Of a stretch of DNA of 56,444 nt, positions 7,890 through 15,396 are shown piece by piece (within the stretch, counting starts at the first letter, position 1; each line of letters opens with the position of its first letter). The notes beneath the pieces are model-generated. The model did no database searches, was not told the origin of the DNA, and was given only the letters and a program-made list of their open reading frames with translations. Origin of the DNA: RYN-431 sp036388295. Its GTDB lineage: Bacteria; Planctomycetota; Phycisphaerae; Tepidisphaerales; Tepidisphaeraceae. The position numbers and the translations under genes were made by a program. The DNA is taken from contig DASVSC010000250.1 of the NCBI GenBank assembly GCA_036388295.1, forward strand, positions 1-56,444, read 5' to 3'.

Positions 7890-9005
7890 TCATTTAACGC
7901 CACGCCACAATGCCTGTTCCACTTCCTGGTATTTGCCGAACGTCCGCTGCAGGTCGCTCAAAAGGGCATCGAGTTGTTTGCGGTCGACGCCCGGTTCGGC
8001 GGCGGCGTCGCGGACCGCGCCGGCGGCATCATTCAACTGTCCGGCCGCGCGGGCGAACTGTCGGGTCGTGTCATACAAGGCCAGGTTGCCGACCTCGGCG
8101 GCGCTCGGCTGGTAGAGCAACCGCCACGGGCTGCGGCGGATTTCGGCGCTCGCGCCTTCCAGGTTCATCGCCGTCTCGCGCACGCTGGCCAGAATGTTGT
8201 CGATGCGGGCGCGGTTGCGCGTCAGCAGGCCGTGGGCGTCGCCGATCGCGCCGCGTGCGGCCACCATGGCGGCCTTGGCGTCGGCGACGGCCACGCGGGC
8301 GTCCTTCACCGTCGCGTACGTCTCGTCGATGAACGCGTCGGCCTTGTCCAGCGAGCGCGGCAGGCGCGTGTTCAGCGTCGCGGTGGCCCGGTTCAGGTTC
8401 GCCAACGCGCCGCGGACGTCGGGGGTGGTGCCGTTGAGAAAATCGTTGAAACTCGCGATGGCCCGGCGGGCCTGCGTGGTCGCTGAGTCGGCGTTGGCCG
8501 CGAGTTGGTCGTAGCGGTCGTAGGCGGGGCCGACCTTGGCCTGCACGGCGGCGACGAAGCCGCTGATCTCGGGGGCCAGGGCGTAAATGGCGGACATCGG
8601 CCCGGGCCTGCCGTCGAGAAGCGTGCCCTCGGCCCACGTGCCGACCCGGCCGAAGTCGGTGACGTTCAGGTTCGCCGCGCCCGTCAGGGCCTGTTCCACG
8701 CCGACGGTCGCGTCGGCGTGCAGTTCGTATTTCTTCGGCAGCGTGAAGTCGACCTCCAGATGCGGCGGCTGTCCGCTGACGAATCGCACGGCCTTCACCT
8801 GGCCTTGATCGAAACCGCCCACGCGTACCGGGTCGCCCGGCTTCAGGCCGCCCAGGTTTTCCGTCAATTCGAACGCGGCCGTCACGGTGTGCGTCGGCTC
8901 GAACCAGCGGCGCGATCCCTGCAGCGCCACCAGCAGTCCCGCTGCCAGCACGACCGCGACGACGATGAATAACCCGGCCTTGACGGCATTTTTGTCGGTG
9001 GGCAT
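7890..9005 (-). CDS. mlaD: MCE-domain lipid transport protein MlaD
   Basis: A 371-residue MlaD-like protein. It has one N-terminal membrane anchor (AGLFIVVAVVLAAGLLVAL, residues 10-28). An MCE domain follows with VTAAFELTENLGGLKPGDPV and VRVGGFDQGQVKAV. A long alanine-rich helical tail (about 150-371) probably oligomerises or contacts a partner. Known MlaD forms a hexameric ring that carries phospholipids between membranes, powered by MlaF with MlaE. The start lies four bases after the mlaF stop, so translation is likely coupled. Confidence 0.9.
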   Translation of the reverse strand: MPTDKNAVKAGLFIVVAVVLAAGLLVALQGSRRWFEPTHTVTAAFELTENLGGLKPGDPVRVGGFDQGQVKAVRFVSGQPPHLEVDFTLPKKYELHADATVGVEQALTGAANLNVTDFGRVGTWAEGTLLDGRPGPMSAIYALAPEISGFVAAVQAKVGPAYDRYDQLAANADSATTQARRAIASFNDFLNGTTPDVRGALANLNRATATLNTRLPRSLDKADAFIDETYATVKDARVAVADAKAAMVAARGAIGDAHGLLTRNRARIDNILASVRETAMNLEGASAEIRRSPWRLLYQPSAAEVGNLALYDTTRQFARAAGQLNDAAGAVRDAAAEPGVDRKQLDALLSDLQRTFGKYQEVEQALWRGVK

Positions 9006-9009
9006 ACGC

Positions 9010-9822
9010 TTAAATCCTCGGCTCGAGTAGATCGACCACGTAATCGTCGGACAAGCGCCGCTCGGTCAGTGGGCCTTCGGTCAGGCCGTTGATGAACTGT
9101 TTCACGAGCGGGTCGTCGCTGGCTTTCATCTCGGCGGGCGTGCCGCTGATGATGAACTTGCCGCGGTCCAGCAGCACCATTCGGTCGGCGATGCGGAAGG
9201 CCGAATCCATTTCGTGCGTCACGACCACGCTGGTGACGCCGAGTACTTTGTTGAGCTTGATGATCAGTTCGTCGATTTCCGCGCTCGTCACCGGATCCAG
9301 GCCGGCCGACGGTTCGTCGTAGAACAGGATTTGCGGGTCCAGCGCCATCGCCCGCGCCAGGCCGGCGCGTTTCTTCATGCCGCCGCTGATTTCCGACGGC
9401 AGCTTCTCGGCGTGTTCGCGCAGGCCGACGAGTTCGAGTTTGATTTTGACGAGGATTTCGATCGTCTGTTCCGGCAAGTCCGTGTGCTCGCGCAGCGGCA
9501 GGGCCACGTTTTCGCCGAGGGTCATGCTGTTGTAGAGCGCGCCGCTTTGGAACAGGACGCCGATGGATTTGCGGTAGTCGGCCAGTTCGGTCGGCGAGAG
9601 TCCGCAGATGCTGCGGCCGAGGACGTCGATGTTGCCGCCGTCGAGTTCGACGCTGCCGATCATCATGCGGAGCAGGGTCGATTTCCCGCTGCCGCTGCCG
9701 CCCATGATGACGAGGGTTTCGCCTTTGAACACGTCGAGCTGCACCTGATCGAGCACGGTGCGCCCGCCGAACCGCTTCGTGGCGGCGATGACTTTGATGG
9801 CGGTGTCGGGCATGAACTTCAT
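9010..9822 (-). CDS. mlaF: ABC transporter ATPase MlaF
   Basis: A 270-residue ATPase with Walker A GGSGSGKST (41-49), signature EISGGMKKRAGLARA, Walker B ILFYDEPSAGLDPV and switch histidine VVVTHEMDSA. The close match to MlaF and the mlaE-mlaF-mlaD order make the assignment firm. The start codon lies two bases from the left arm of the GxxExxY element, and no Shine-Dalgarno remains next to it. The AGGAG that would have served it now lies on the mlaE side of the insertion, so mlaF translation may depend on coupling to the inserted gene. Confidence 0.93.
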   Translation of the reverse strand: MKFMPDTAIKVIAATKRFGGRTVLDQVQLDVFKGETLVIMGGSGSGKSTLLRMMIGSVELDGGNIDVLGRSICGLSPTELADYRKSIGVLFQSGALYNSMTLGENVALPLREHTDLPEQTIEILVKIKLELVGLREHAEKLPSEISGGMKKRAGLARAMALDPQILFYDEPSAGLDPVTSAEIDELIIKLNKVLGVTSVVVTHEMDSAFRIADRMVLLDRGKFIISGTPAEMKASDDPLVKQFINGLTEGPLTERRLSDDYVVDLLEPRI

Positions 9823-9824
9823 TT

Positions 9825-10252
9825 AGCCGCAGATGGACGCAGATGAACGCGGATCAGAACTTAGAACTCGCGGACGACGCGTTTGTACTCGATCGTCGAT
9901 TTGCCGAAGTTGATCAGAATACAGAGCTTATGGCCGGTCGCCTTTAGGTAATTCAGGCATTGCGCCAAGTGGGCGTTGTCGAGTCCGCTTGCGTGCTTGA
10001 TTTCAACGAGCACGCTACCTTCAACGACTAAATCGGCAACGTACTGACCGACAAGAATGCCTTTGTAATGCACGTCTAAGGGCACCTGTCCGCGTGCGCC
10101 GACGTTGCGGAAGGCCAATTCGGCTAGCAACGCCCGCTCATACACCTTCTCCAAAAATCCCACACCGAGCTCATTGGAAACGGCCATCGCCGCCCCGATG
10201 ATCTGCCCGCTAATTTCTTTAAATCTGCGTTCATCTGCGTCCATCTGCGGCT
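9825..10252. mobile_element. GxxExxY element: nuclease gene framed by 30-bp inverted repeats
   Basis: Arms at 9825-9854 and 10223-10252 are 30-bp inverted repeats with one mismatch, built of 10-bp units (CGCAGATGGA, CGCAGATGAA, CGCGGATCAG). They enclose only the GxxExxY gene. The element sits exactly between the mlaE stop and the mlaF start. The same arm sequence occurs at 13308-13394 and 26127-26321 without the gene. No target-site duplication is evident. Calling it mobile is inference from the repeated arms and the split operon. Confidence 0.7.
9861..10244 (-). CDS. GxxExxY protein (PDDEXK_3 family), 127 aa
   Basis: The name motif is present as GFLEKVY (G29, E32, Y35). The nuclease-type residues D71 and E81-I-K83 in YVADLVVEGSVLVEIKHAS are intact, matching the PD-(D/E)XK fold assigned to this family. 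Its biological role is unknown. The first six residues (MDADER) are encoded inside the right-hand repeat arm. The AGGAG nine bases before this ATG lies just outside the arm in the mlaE 3' sequence, so the gene borrows a host ribosome binding site. It interrupts the mla operon. Confidence 0.9.
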   Translation of the reverse strand: MDADERRFKEISGQIIGAAMAVSNELGVGFLEKVYERALLAELAFRNVGARGQVPLDVHYKGILVGQYVADLVVEGSVLVEIKHASGLDNAHLAQCLNYLKATGHKLCILINFGKSTIEYKRVVREF

Positions 10253-10256
10253 ACTC

Positions 10257-11066
10257 CTAAAAGCCAAGGTAATAAAACACGGCCGTGAAGCCGAGATCGA
10301 TGAACGTCAGCGCCACAATCGTGTAGACCACTGTCTTCGTCGTAGCATCCCCCACGCCCGCTGCGCCGCCGCGGACGGTCATGCCGAGGTGGCAGGCGAT
10401 CAGGCTCAGGGCGGCGCCGAAGACGGCGCTTTTGAGCAGGCCGCTGGCGAAGTCGCGGGTTTTGACGGCCGTGAACGTCGCGTCCAGGTACGCCTCGGGG
10501 CTCAGGCCGAACAGGGTGCTGCAGACGAACAGGCCGCCGGCGACGCCCATCAGGTCGGCGATCACGGCCAGGCAGACCATCATCACCGTTGTGGCCAGCA
10601 CGCGCGGGACGACCAAGAACCGCACTGGGTCAATGGCACTGCTTTCGAGCGCCTCCAACTCTTCGCTGACTTTCATCGTCCCCAATTCCGCCGCGATGCT
10701 GGCGCCGGCGAAGCCGGTCAGCGTGATGGCCGCGACGAGCGGGCCGAGTTCGCGCAGCATGGCGATGCCGATGATGTCGGCGATCTTCTCGACCGCACCG
10801 TACTGGCTGAGGATCGGCTGCATCTGCAGCGACAGGATCGCGCCGATGCAGAAGACGACCAGACTGATGATGCCGATGGACTTCACGCCCACGCGCACCA
10901 TCTGGGCCCACAAGTTCGCTCGCCCGAGGCGTTTGCCGCGGCCGGTGATCAGGCCGGGCTTGGCACGAACGACCGCGTCGCGCAGCAGCAGGCCGATCGC
11001 GCCGATGAACTCAACGGTGTAGGCGGCCGTGCGGCCGACGAAGTGGAAGGGGGCGAGGAGGGTCAT
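10257..11066 (-). CDS. mlaE: ABC permease MlaE
   Basis: A 269-residue polytopic membrane protein of the MlaE family, with the conserved core GIAMLRELGPLVAAITLTGFAGASIAAELGTMKVSEELEAL. At least five hydrophobic segments are visible. It is the membrane component through which lipids pass from the MlaD ring, driven by MlaF. It is the first gene of the mla group and is separated from mlaF by the GxxExxY element. The start is ATG 11066, with only a weak ribosome binding site. Confidence 0.92.
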   Translation of the reverse strand: MTLLAPFHFVGRTAAYTVEFIGAIGLLLRDAVVRAKPGLITGRGKRLGRANLWAQMVRVGVKSIGIISLVVFCIGAILSLQMQPILSQYGAVEKIADIIGIAMLRELGPLVAAITLTGFAGASIAAELGTMKVSEELEALESSAIDPVRFLVVPRVLATTVMMVCLAVIADLMGVAGGLFVCSTLFGLSPEAYLDATFTAVKTRDFASGLLKSAVFGAALSLIACHLGMTVRGGAAGVGDATTKTVVYTIVALTFIDLGFTAVFYYLGF

Positions 11067-11097
11067 GGGTGGATTTCGTCAAAAGGACCGTGATGCC

Positions 11098-11300
11098 TCG
11101 GGTTCTCTCTCCCGTGTACTCACGGGTGAGGGCCGGATGGCCGAAGGGTCGCGAATGATTATCGAGCCTCGGCCGCCTGTGTAGGGCGGGCATTGCCCGC
11201 CGCCGGGCGGGAACGGCGGGCAGTGCCCGCCCTACGGCAGAGCGTTCGTCCGCCAGGCCTACCCTAACTCCTTTCTCGTGAGTACGAGGGGGAGGGAGCC
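11098..11300. repeat. Nested inverted repeats between mlaE and the STAS gene
   Basis: An outer degenerate pair of the CTCTCCC/TCACCC family (about 11098-11136 and 11262-11300) encloses a sharper element: 20-bp arms 11181-11200 and 11216-11235 (GTAGGGCGGGCATTGCCCGC with one mismatch). The inner type occurs again at 48424-48478. There is no gene in this 238-base gap. Confidence 0.75.
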
Positions 11301-11304
11301 CGAC

Positions 11305-11673
11305 TTACGCCGCCAGCGCCTCAGCTTCGGTCGCCTTCACCGTGAATATCTGGTCCAGCCGGGCGATTTCCAGCAGGCCTTTCACGCGGCCGGACAGGTT
11401 CGTCAGGCAGACTTTCCCGCCGGTCTTACGCAGCTTCTGCAGGGCCTCGACCATTACCGCGATCGCGCTGGAATCCACGTACGGCACCTCGGCCAGGTTC
11501 AGCACGAGCTTTTTGATCTTGCCCTTCTGCAGCACGGCCAGGATGTCGGTGCGCAGGTCCGGGCTGCTGTGCAGATCGATTTCGTCCTTCAGACGGAAGA
11601 CGGCGGTGTCGCCGTCCTGACGGGCGTCGATCACGTGCTTGCTTTGGGTCGAGACGTCGGGCATGGGGTTCAC
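11305..11673 (-). CDS. STAS-domain anti-sigma factor antagonist
   Basis: A 122-residue STAS protein with the phospho-acceptor strand-turn VPYVDSSAIAVMVEAL, like SpoIIAA/RsbV. It should bind the kinase-type partner encoded just upstream and release a sigma factor when unphosphorylated. The GTG start overlaps the stop of that gene by four bases (GTGA), which implies coupled translation; ATG 11664 is an alternative. Confidence 0.88.
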   Translation of the reverse strand: MNPMPDVSTQSKHVIDARQDGDTAVFRLKDEIDLHSSPDLRTDILAVLQKGKIKKLVLNLAEVPYVDSSAIAVMVEALQKLRKTGGKVCLTNLSGRVKGLLEIARLDQIFTVKATEAEALAA

Positions 11674-12092
11674 CGTTTGATCTTAGTCATACGCAGCCGC
11701 ATGCCGTCGGGTTGCGGTTCGAAGCTCAGGCTATCGAGCAGCTTTTTCATGCACGGCAGGCCCAGGCCGCCGGGGCGGAATGTCGCCGGCTGGGCCGGGT
11801 CGGGCAGGCTGGCGTCGCACACGTCGGGCACCCGGCCGTTGCCCCAGTCGCGCAGGGTGATGATCGCGTCGCCCTCGGTCACTTCGGCCCGCAGTTCGAT
11901 CGGCCGGCCGCGTGCGCCTTGATAAGCGTGGCGTATGATATTGGCGAGGGCTTCGTTCACGCACAACCCGAGGTCGGCGACGGCGTCGGCGTGAAAGCCG
12001 CTGTCCGCGGCGAAGCGTTCGACGGCATGGCGCGCGCCGGCGATTTCCGCCGGGTCGCTGGTCAGGTTCAGATTCAAAGCGGGTTGGGTCAT
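11670..12092 (-). CDS. Anti-sigma factor with HATPase fold (RsbW-like)
   Basis: A 140-residue GHKL ATPase of the SpoIIAB/RsbW type: the N-box DLGLCVNEALANIIRHAY, the G1-like LRDWGNGRVPD and the G2-like FRPGGLGLPCMKKLLD. It should phosphorylate the downstream STAS protein and sequester a sigma factor not encoded nearby. I choose ATG 12092 because it overlaps the upstream stop (ATGA); the frame is open further upstream. It is the middle gene of a three-gene unit. Confidence 0.85.
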   Translation of the reverse strand: MTQPALNLNLTSDPAEIAGARHAVERFAADSGFHADAVADLGLCVNEALANIIRHAYQGARGRPIELRAEVTEGDAIITLRDWGNGRVPDVCDASLPDPAQPATFRPGGLGLPCMKKLLDSLSFEPQPDGMRLRMTKIKR

Positions 12093-12445
12093 GGCCGCTG
12101 CTCCGCCGACTTTTGCGACTTCAGCCACTGCTGCCACTGTTGAATGGCCGGGCGGCGTGTGGGGGCGTCGTCATAGTAATGATAGCCGAACGTTTCGCCG
12201 ACCAGACGCCGCAGCCCCTCGATGGCGAAGAACCGCACGGCCGGGTCGTCGTCGTCGAGGGAACGGATCAATTCAGGGACGGCCGACTTCTGATCGGCGG
12301 CGACGGCCTGCTTGATCGCTGGGGCTTTGAATGACAAGTCGTCGTCCGCCAGCCCACGCCCGTGCGAGCCGCAGCCGGCGAGCAAGAGAATGACCAACGG
12401 CCCGGCGGTCCGCATGGTCCGCTTATCGGCCAATCGAGCGTTCAT
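12089..12445 (-). CDS. Small lipoprotein with HEAT-like repeat
   Basis: The N-terminus carries a lipoprotein signal, VILLLAGC, with lipobox LAGC. The mature part has a HEAT-like helix pair (AVPELIRSLDDDDPAVRFFAIEGLRRL) and a tryptophan-rich end (QQWQQWLKSQ). The product is 118 residues from ATG 12445; ATG 12415 (MRTAGPL) is possible. It overlaps the anti-sigma gene by four bases, so it may be the envelope-side sensor or partner of that switch, which is inference. Confidence 0.7.
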   Translation of the reverse strand: MNARLADKRTMRTAGPLVILLLAGCGSHGRGLADDDLSFKAPAIKQAVAADQKSAVPELIRSLDDDDPAVRFFAIEGLRRLVGETFGYHYYDDAPTRRPAIQQWQQWLKSQKSAEQRP

Positions 12446-12531
12446 AGCAAACAAAAGCCCCGAACGTGGATGAGCCGTTCATGCCGCGCACGCATTCCTG
12501 GCCCGTTCGGAATCAGAAACGGACGCCAGCG

Positions 12532-13299
12532 TTAATTCGCATCGAACGCGGCCCAGACGGCGTCCACATTGGCGTTGTGAACCGGGGAAGTGTTGAACGC
12601 GTCGGGCAACGCGGCCAGGGGAGTGTCGAACGCCCGGCGGTCGTTCCATGCGGCGTGGCCGTCGCCGTAAAGGACGTTGACGCCGGTTTTGTGTCGCGAA
12701 TTGAGTCGCACGTTGCTGTTGGCCAGATCGGCGAAAATCGCGCGGTTGCGCATTTCGCTCAGCCGCGGCAGTCGCACGTTCGACGCCGCGACGGCGGCGG
12801 GCGTGTCCGGGATGTCGACGACCGGCCGCGTGCCGTACCCGCAGTAGGTCAGCCGCCCCGCGAACGCCGGCGGCGGGCCGGGCGGCCACGGGTTGTCCGG
12901 CGTGTCGTACATGTACTTCGGGTTGGTTTCCGACGGACAGAAAAACGTCCGCCCCTGCTTCATCATGCCGTGCGGATAGAACCAGCCGAATAGGACGTAG
13001 GCGTGCGTGGCAAAGGCGGGCGGGACACTGGGATTAAGCGCCGCGCCTACGGTGCTGGTGTTGGTGTAGATCATCGAGTTGAACTGCTTGGTCCGCCGGT
13101 AGCCGATCGGCACGACGTCTCTGAAGTCCAACGCGTACAGGTGAAACGTCTGGTGCACTTGACGCAGATTCGACAGGCACACCGTGCTTTTAGCGGCCTC
13201 ACGCGCGCGGCCCAAAGCGGGCAGCAGAATGGCGATCAGCAGCGCAATGATGCCGATGACGACCAGAAGTTCGACAAGCGTGAAAGCGTGGCGTCGCAT
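12532..13299 (-). CDS. Prepilin-type protein with H-x9-DG end domain
   Basis: The start MRRHAFTLVELLVVIGIIALLIAIL... is a type IV prepilin cleavage and methylation signal with its hydrophobic helix. Near the C-terminus HKTGVNVLYGDG fits the H-x9-DG motif of the large planctomycete/lentisphaera pseudopilin family. The protein is 255 residues from ATG 13299. The longer frame upstream is repeat sequence. It should be processed by a prepilin peptidase and exported by a type II/IV-like machine. A GspE-like ATPase is encoded at 45964. Confidence 0.9.
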   Translation of the reverse strand: MRRHAFTLVELLVVIGIIALLIAILLPALGRAREAAKSTVCLSNLRQVHQTFHLYALDFRDVVPIGYRRTKQFNSMIYTNTSTVGAALNPSVPPAFATHAYVLFGWFYPHGMMKQGRTFFCPSETNPKYMYDTPDNPWPPGPPPAFAGRLTYCGYGTRPVVDIPDTPAAVAASNVRLPRLSEMRNRAIFADLANSNVRLNSRHKTGVNVLYGDGHAAWNDRRAFDTPLAALPDAFNTSPVHNANVDAVWAAFDAN

Positions 13300-13307
13300 G
13301 TTATTTA

Positions 13308-13394
13308 GCCGCAGATGAACACAGATCAGACCAAACACAGGCAACGTCAGTTGCTTTTTATCTTATCCGCGTTCATCTGCGTCCATCTGCGGCC
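13308..13394. repeat. Inverted repeat, 10-bp 'CGCAGATGAA' units with unequal arms
   Basis: Left arm 13308-13326 and right arm 13366-13394 are mirror copies of the GxxExxY-element arm, but the left has one 10-bp unit fewer. The loop is about 40 bases and carries no gene. The flanking word ATTTAGCCGCAG is shared with the left end of the element at 9825. Confidence 0.85.
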
Positions 13395-13416
13395 CCAAAG
13401 TTTTCACATAAATTGC

Positions 13417-13447
13417 AGCAGGCCCGGCGCAACTCGCCGGGCCTGCT
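13417..13447 (-). terminator. Hairpin after the sigma factor gene
   Basis: A perfect 13-bp stem (13417-13429 with 13435-13447, loop CAACT) lies 27 bases past the sigma gene stop on the minus strand. It is followed by an A/T-rich stretch rather than a clean T tract. Confidence 0.7.
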
Positions 13448-13473
13448 CTCAAACTGGCTTGTGGCCGCTGGTC

Positions 13474-14433
13474 TTACGCCTCGAGCGCCGTGGCGGGCGT
13501 TTCGCGGGGCTTGAGAACGCCGTCTTCGATGATCCGGCGGATCTTGATCAGGGCCTTGTTCTGGATCTGACGGACGCGTTCTTTCGTCACGCCAATGATG
13601 CGGCCGACTTCTTCCAGCGTCAGCGGCGTGTCCTGGGCCTGGTTCCAGTTGAACCGTTGACGAATGACCGTCTGCTCAATGTTGCTGAGCTGGGCCAGGT
13701 TACGGTCGACGATCTGCTTGAGTTCGTCGACGATGTCTTCCTGGACCGCGTCACGCTTCTTGTCGGACCAATCGCTCTTTTCCTGTTCGGGTTCGAACTC
13801 GACCGGGAAACGCATGCGATGACGACTGTGCTTCTGGGCCGTGCGGCTGAAGGCCTTCAGGATGGCTCGGCAGGCGTACGTGCTGAACTTGAAGCCGCGG
13901 TCGACGTTGAACTTGTCGACGGCCCGCAAGAGGGCCATGTTGCCTTCGCTGACGATCTCGGCGAAGTCGATGTCGCCGAGGCGGGTGCGCTTGGCCATCG
14001 CCAGGACGAGGGCCAGGTTCGTGCGGGTCAGGTATTCGCGGAAGTGTTCCATCTTGTGGTGCCATTCCACGGCCTGCAGGGCGAGGTCTTTAGTCAGGCC
14101 GGCCTTCTTGGCCTCTTCCTGGATGCGGGTCAGCTTCACCTTGCAGAAGTTGTACCGCAGGAACATCAGCTTCTCTTCGGGGGCCTTCATCAGCTGCGGC
14201 GTTCCGGCGGGCGCTTGGCCGGCGACGTCGTCGCGGGTCGGCTGGTACCAGGCGACCAGCGGCAGGGCCGGCTCTTCTTCGGAGAACAGACGGGCTTCGC
14301 AGTCCTTCTCGTGGAAGGGGGGCGAATCCATGAAAGCGTAGTTGCCGGCGAGGATTTCTTCGGCCTGGGCCCGCAGGGCACGGGGGATCGGGGAGAGGCG
14401 GGCCTTCTTGGGTGCGGTGAGAGTCGTTGCCAT
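13474..14433 (-). CDS. RNA polymerase sigma-70 family factor, 319 aa
   Basis: Region 2 is clear (TRTNLALVLAMAKR, FAEIVSEGNMALLRAVDKF, FSTYACRAILKAFSR), and region 4 ends with LEEVGRIIGVTKERVRQIQNKAL. The first 100 residues carry a block (KLMFLRYNFCKVKLTRIQ) resembling the planctomycete-type sigma N-terminus rather than RpoD region 1. The start at 14433 has GGAG seven bases upstream. The frame stays open to 14817, so a longer form is possible. Promoter specificity is unknown. Confidence 0.88.
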   Translation of the reverse strand: MATTLTAPKKARLSPIPRALRAQAEEILAGNYAFMDSPPFHEKDCEARLFSEEEPALPLVAWYQPTRDDVAGQAPAGTPQLMKAPEEKLMFLRYNFCKVKLTRIQEEAKKAGLTKDLALQAVEWHHKMEHFREYLTRTNLALVLAMAKRTRLGDIDFAEIVSEGNMALLRAVDKFNVDRGFKFSTYACRAILKAFSRTAQKHSRHRMRFPVEFEPEQEKSDWSDKKRDAVQEDIVDELKQIVDRNLAQLSNIEQTVIRQRFNWNQAQDTPLTLEEVGRIIGVTKERVRQIQNKALIKIRRIIEDGVLKPRETPATALEA

Positions 14434-14742
14434 GAGCGTGCTCCGTCCTTCGGAAAAGCGTTCGACTGCCGGGCTTACCGGTCCGCCGTCGCGGGTTAGA
14501 ATGTCGGACGACGTATTAATGGAATACGCATCCCGGCCGCCGGTGGATGTCCCCTTGGCCGCATCGATCCCGGGCCGGCCGGACCGCTTGGCAGCGGGCT
14601 GGCGAGCGGTGGATTGGGGCAAGGTCGGGGTCATGTCGGTCGGCTCTTTCAACGAAGGTAGTTGTATGGCCTGGGAATGAATCATGGCCGTCCGAGCAGT
14701 GAAAACCGTTTTATTTTGCAAAATTGAACAAATAGGGGCTCT
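14434..14742. other. Divergent control region between sigma gene and nadD
   Basis: No independent gene is supported. The minus-strand frame of the sigma gene stays open through this stretch and has ATG codons with poor ribosome binding sites. The segment 14705-14735 is A/T-rich (TTTTATTTTGCAAAATTG) and is the likely promoter area for one or both divergent genes. Confidence 0.4.
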
Positions 14743-15363
14743 GTGACTGGCGATCCGACTTTGGCAATGCAACGACTTTATTTCGGCGGCAGCTTTAACC
14801 CGCCGCACCTGGCGCACATTCGCTGCTGCGCCGCGGCCGCCGTGGCCATCGGCTTGGGCGGCGTGGTGCTGGTGCCGACGGGCCGGTCGGCTTTGAAAGA
14901 CGAAGCCGACATTGCCCCCGCCGCCGACCGCCTGGCCATGACGCGCCTCGCCGCCGCCGCGGCAGACGCGGCCGTGCCGTTCGATGTGGACGACCTGGAG
15001 ATCACCCGCACCGGCACGTCTTACACGGTCGACACCGTTACGGCTTTACGCGCCAAAGGCGTGTCGCCGGTGCATTGGCTGATCGGCGCGGACCAGCTGC
15101 TGAATCTGCACCGTTGGCACCGGGTCGAGGCGTTACTGCAATTAGCGCACTTCCACGTCATGTGCCGGCCGGGCTATGAAATAAATTGGACGACGCTCGA
15201 CGCGCGCGTGCGGGCTTTGCAACGCAATGTGGTGGCGGTGCCGCAGATGGACATCAGCGGGACGGACATCCGCCGGCGGCTGCGCGCGGCCCAATCGATC
15301 GAGGGACGGGTCGCCCCGAGCGTCCGAGAATATTTGCTCGACCGGCGGCTATACATTCAGTGA
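14743..15363 (+). CDS. nadD: Nicotinate-nucleotide adenylyltransferase
   Basis: A 206-residue nucleotidyltransferase with the N-terminal (T/H)xGH-type region YFGGSFNPPHLAHIR, the central VHWLIGADQLLNLHRWHR and the C-terminal SGTDIRRRLR, all typical of NadD. It makes nicotinate adenine dinucleotide in NAD synthesis. I use GTG 14743, which has GGGG six bases upstream; ATG 14767 (MQRLYFGG) is the other candidate and lacks a binding site. Confidence 0.92.
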   Translation: MTGDPTLAMQRLYFGGSFNPPHLAHIRCCAAAAVAIGLGGVVLVPTGRSALKDEADIAPAADRLAMTRLAAAAADAAVPFDVDDLEITRTGTSYTVDTVTALRAKGVSPVHWLIGADQLLNLHRWHRVEALLQLAHFHVMCRPGYEINWTTLDARVRALQRNVVAVPQMDISGTDIRRRLRAAQSIEGRVAPSVREYLLDRRLYIQ

Positions 15364-15396
15364 GGCGCGGACAGGCTTTTGTCCGATCGAAACATA

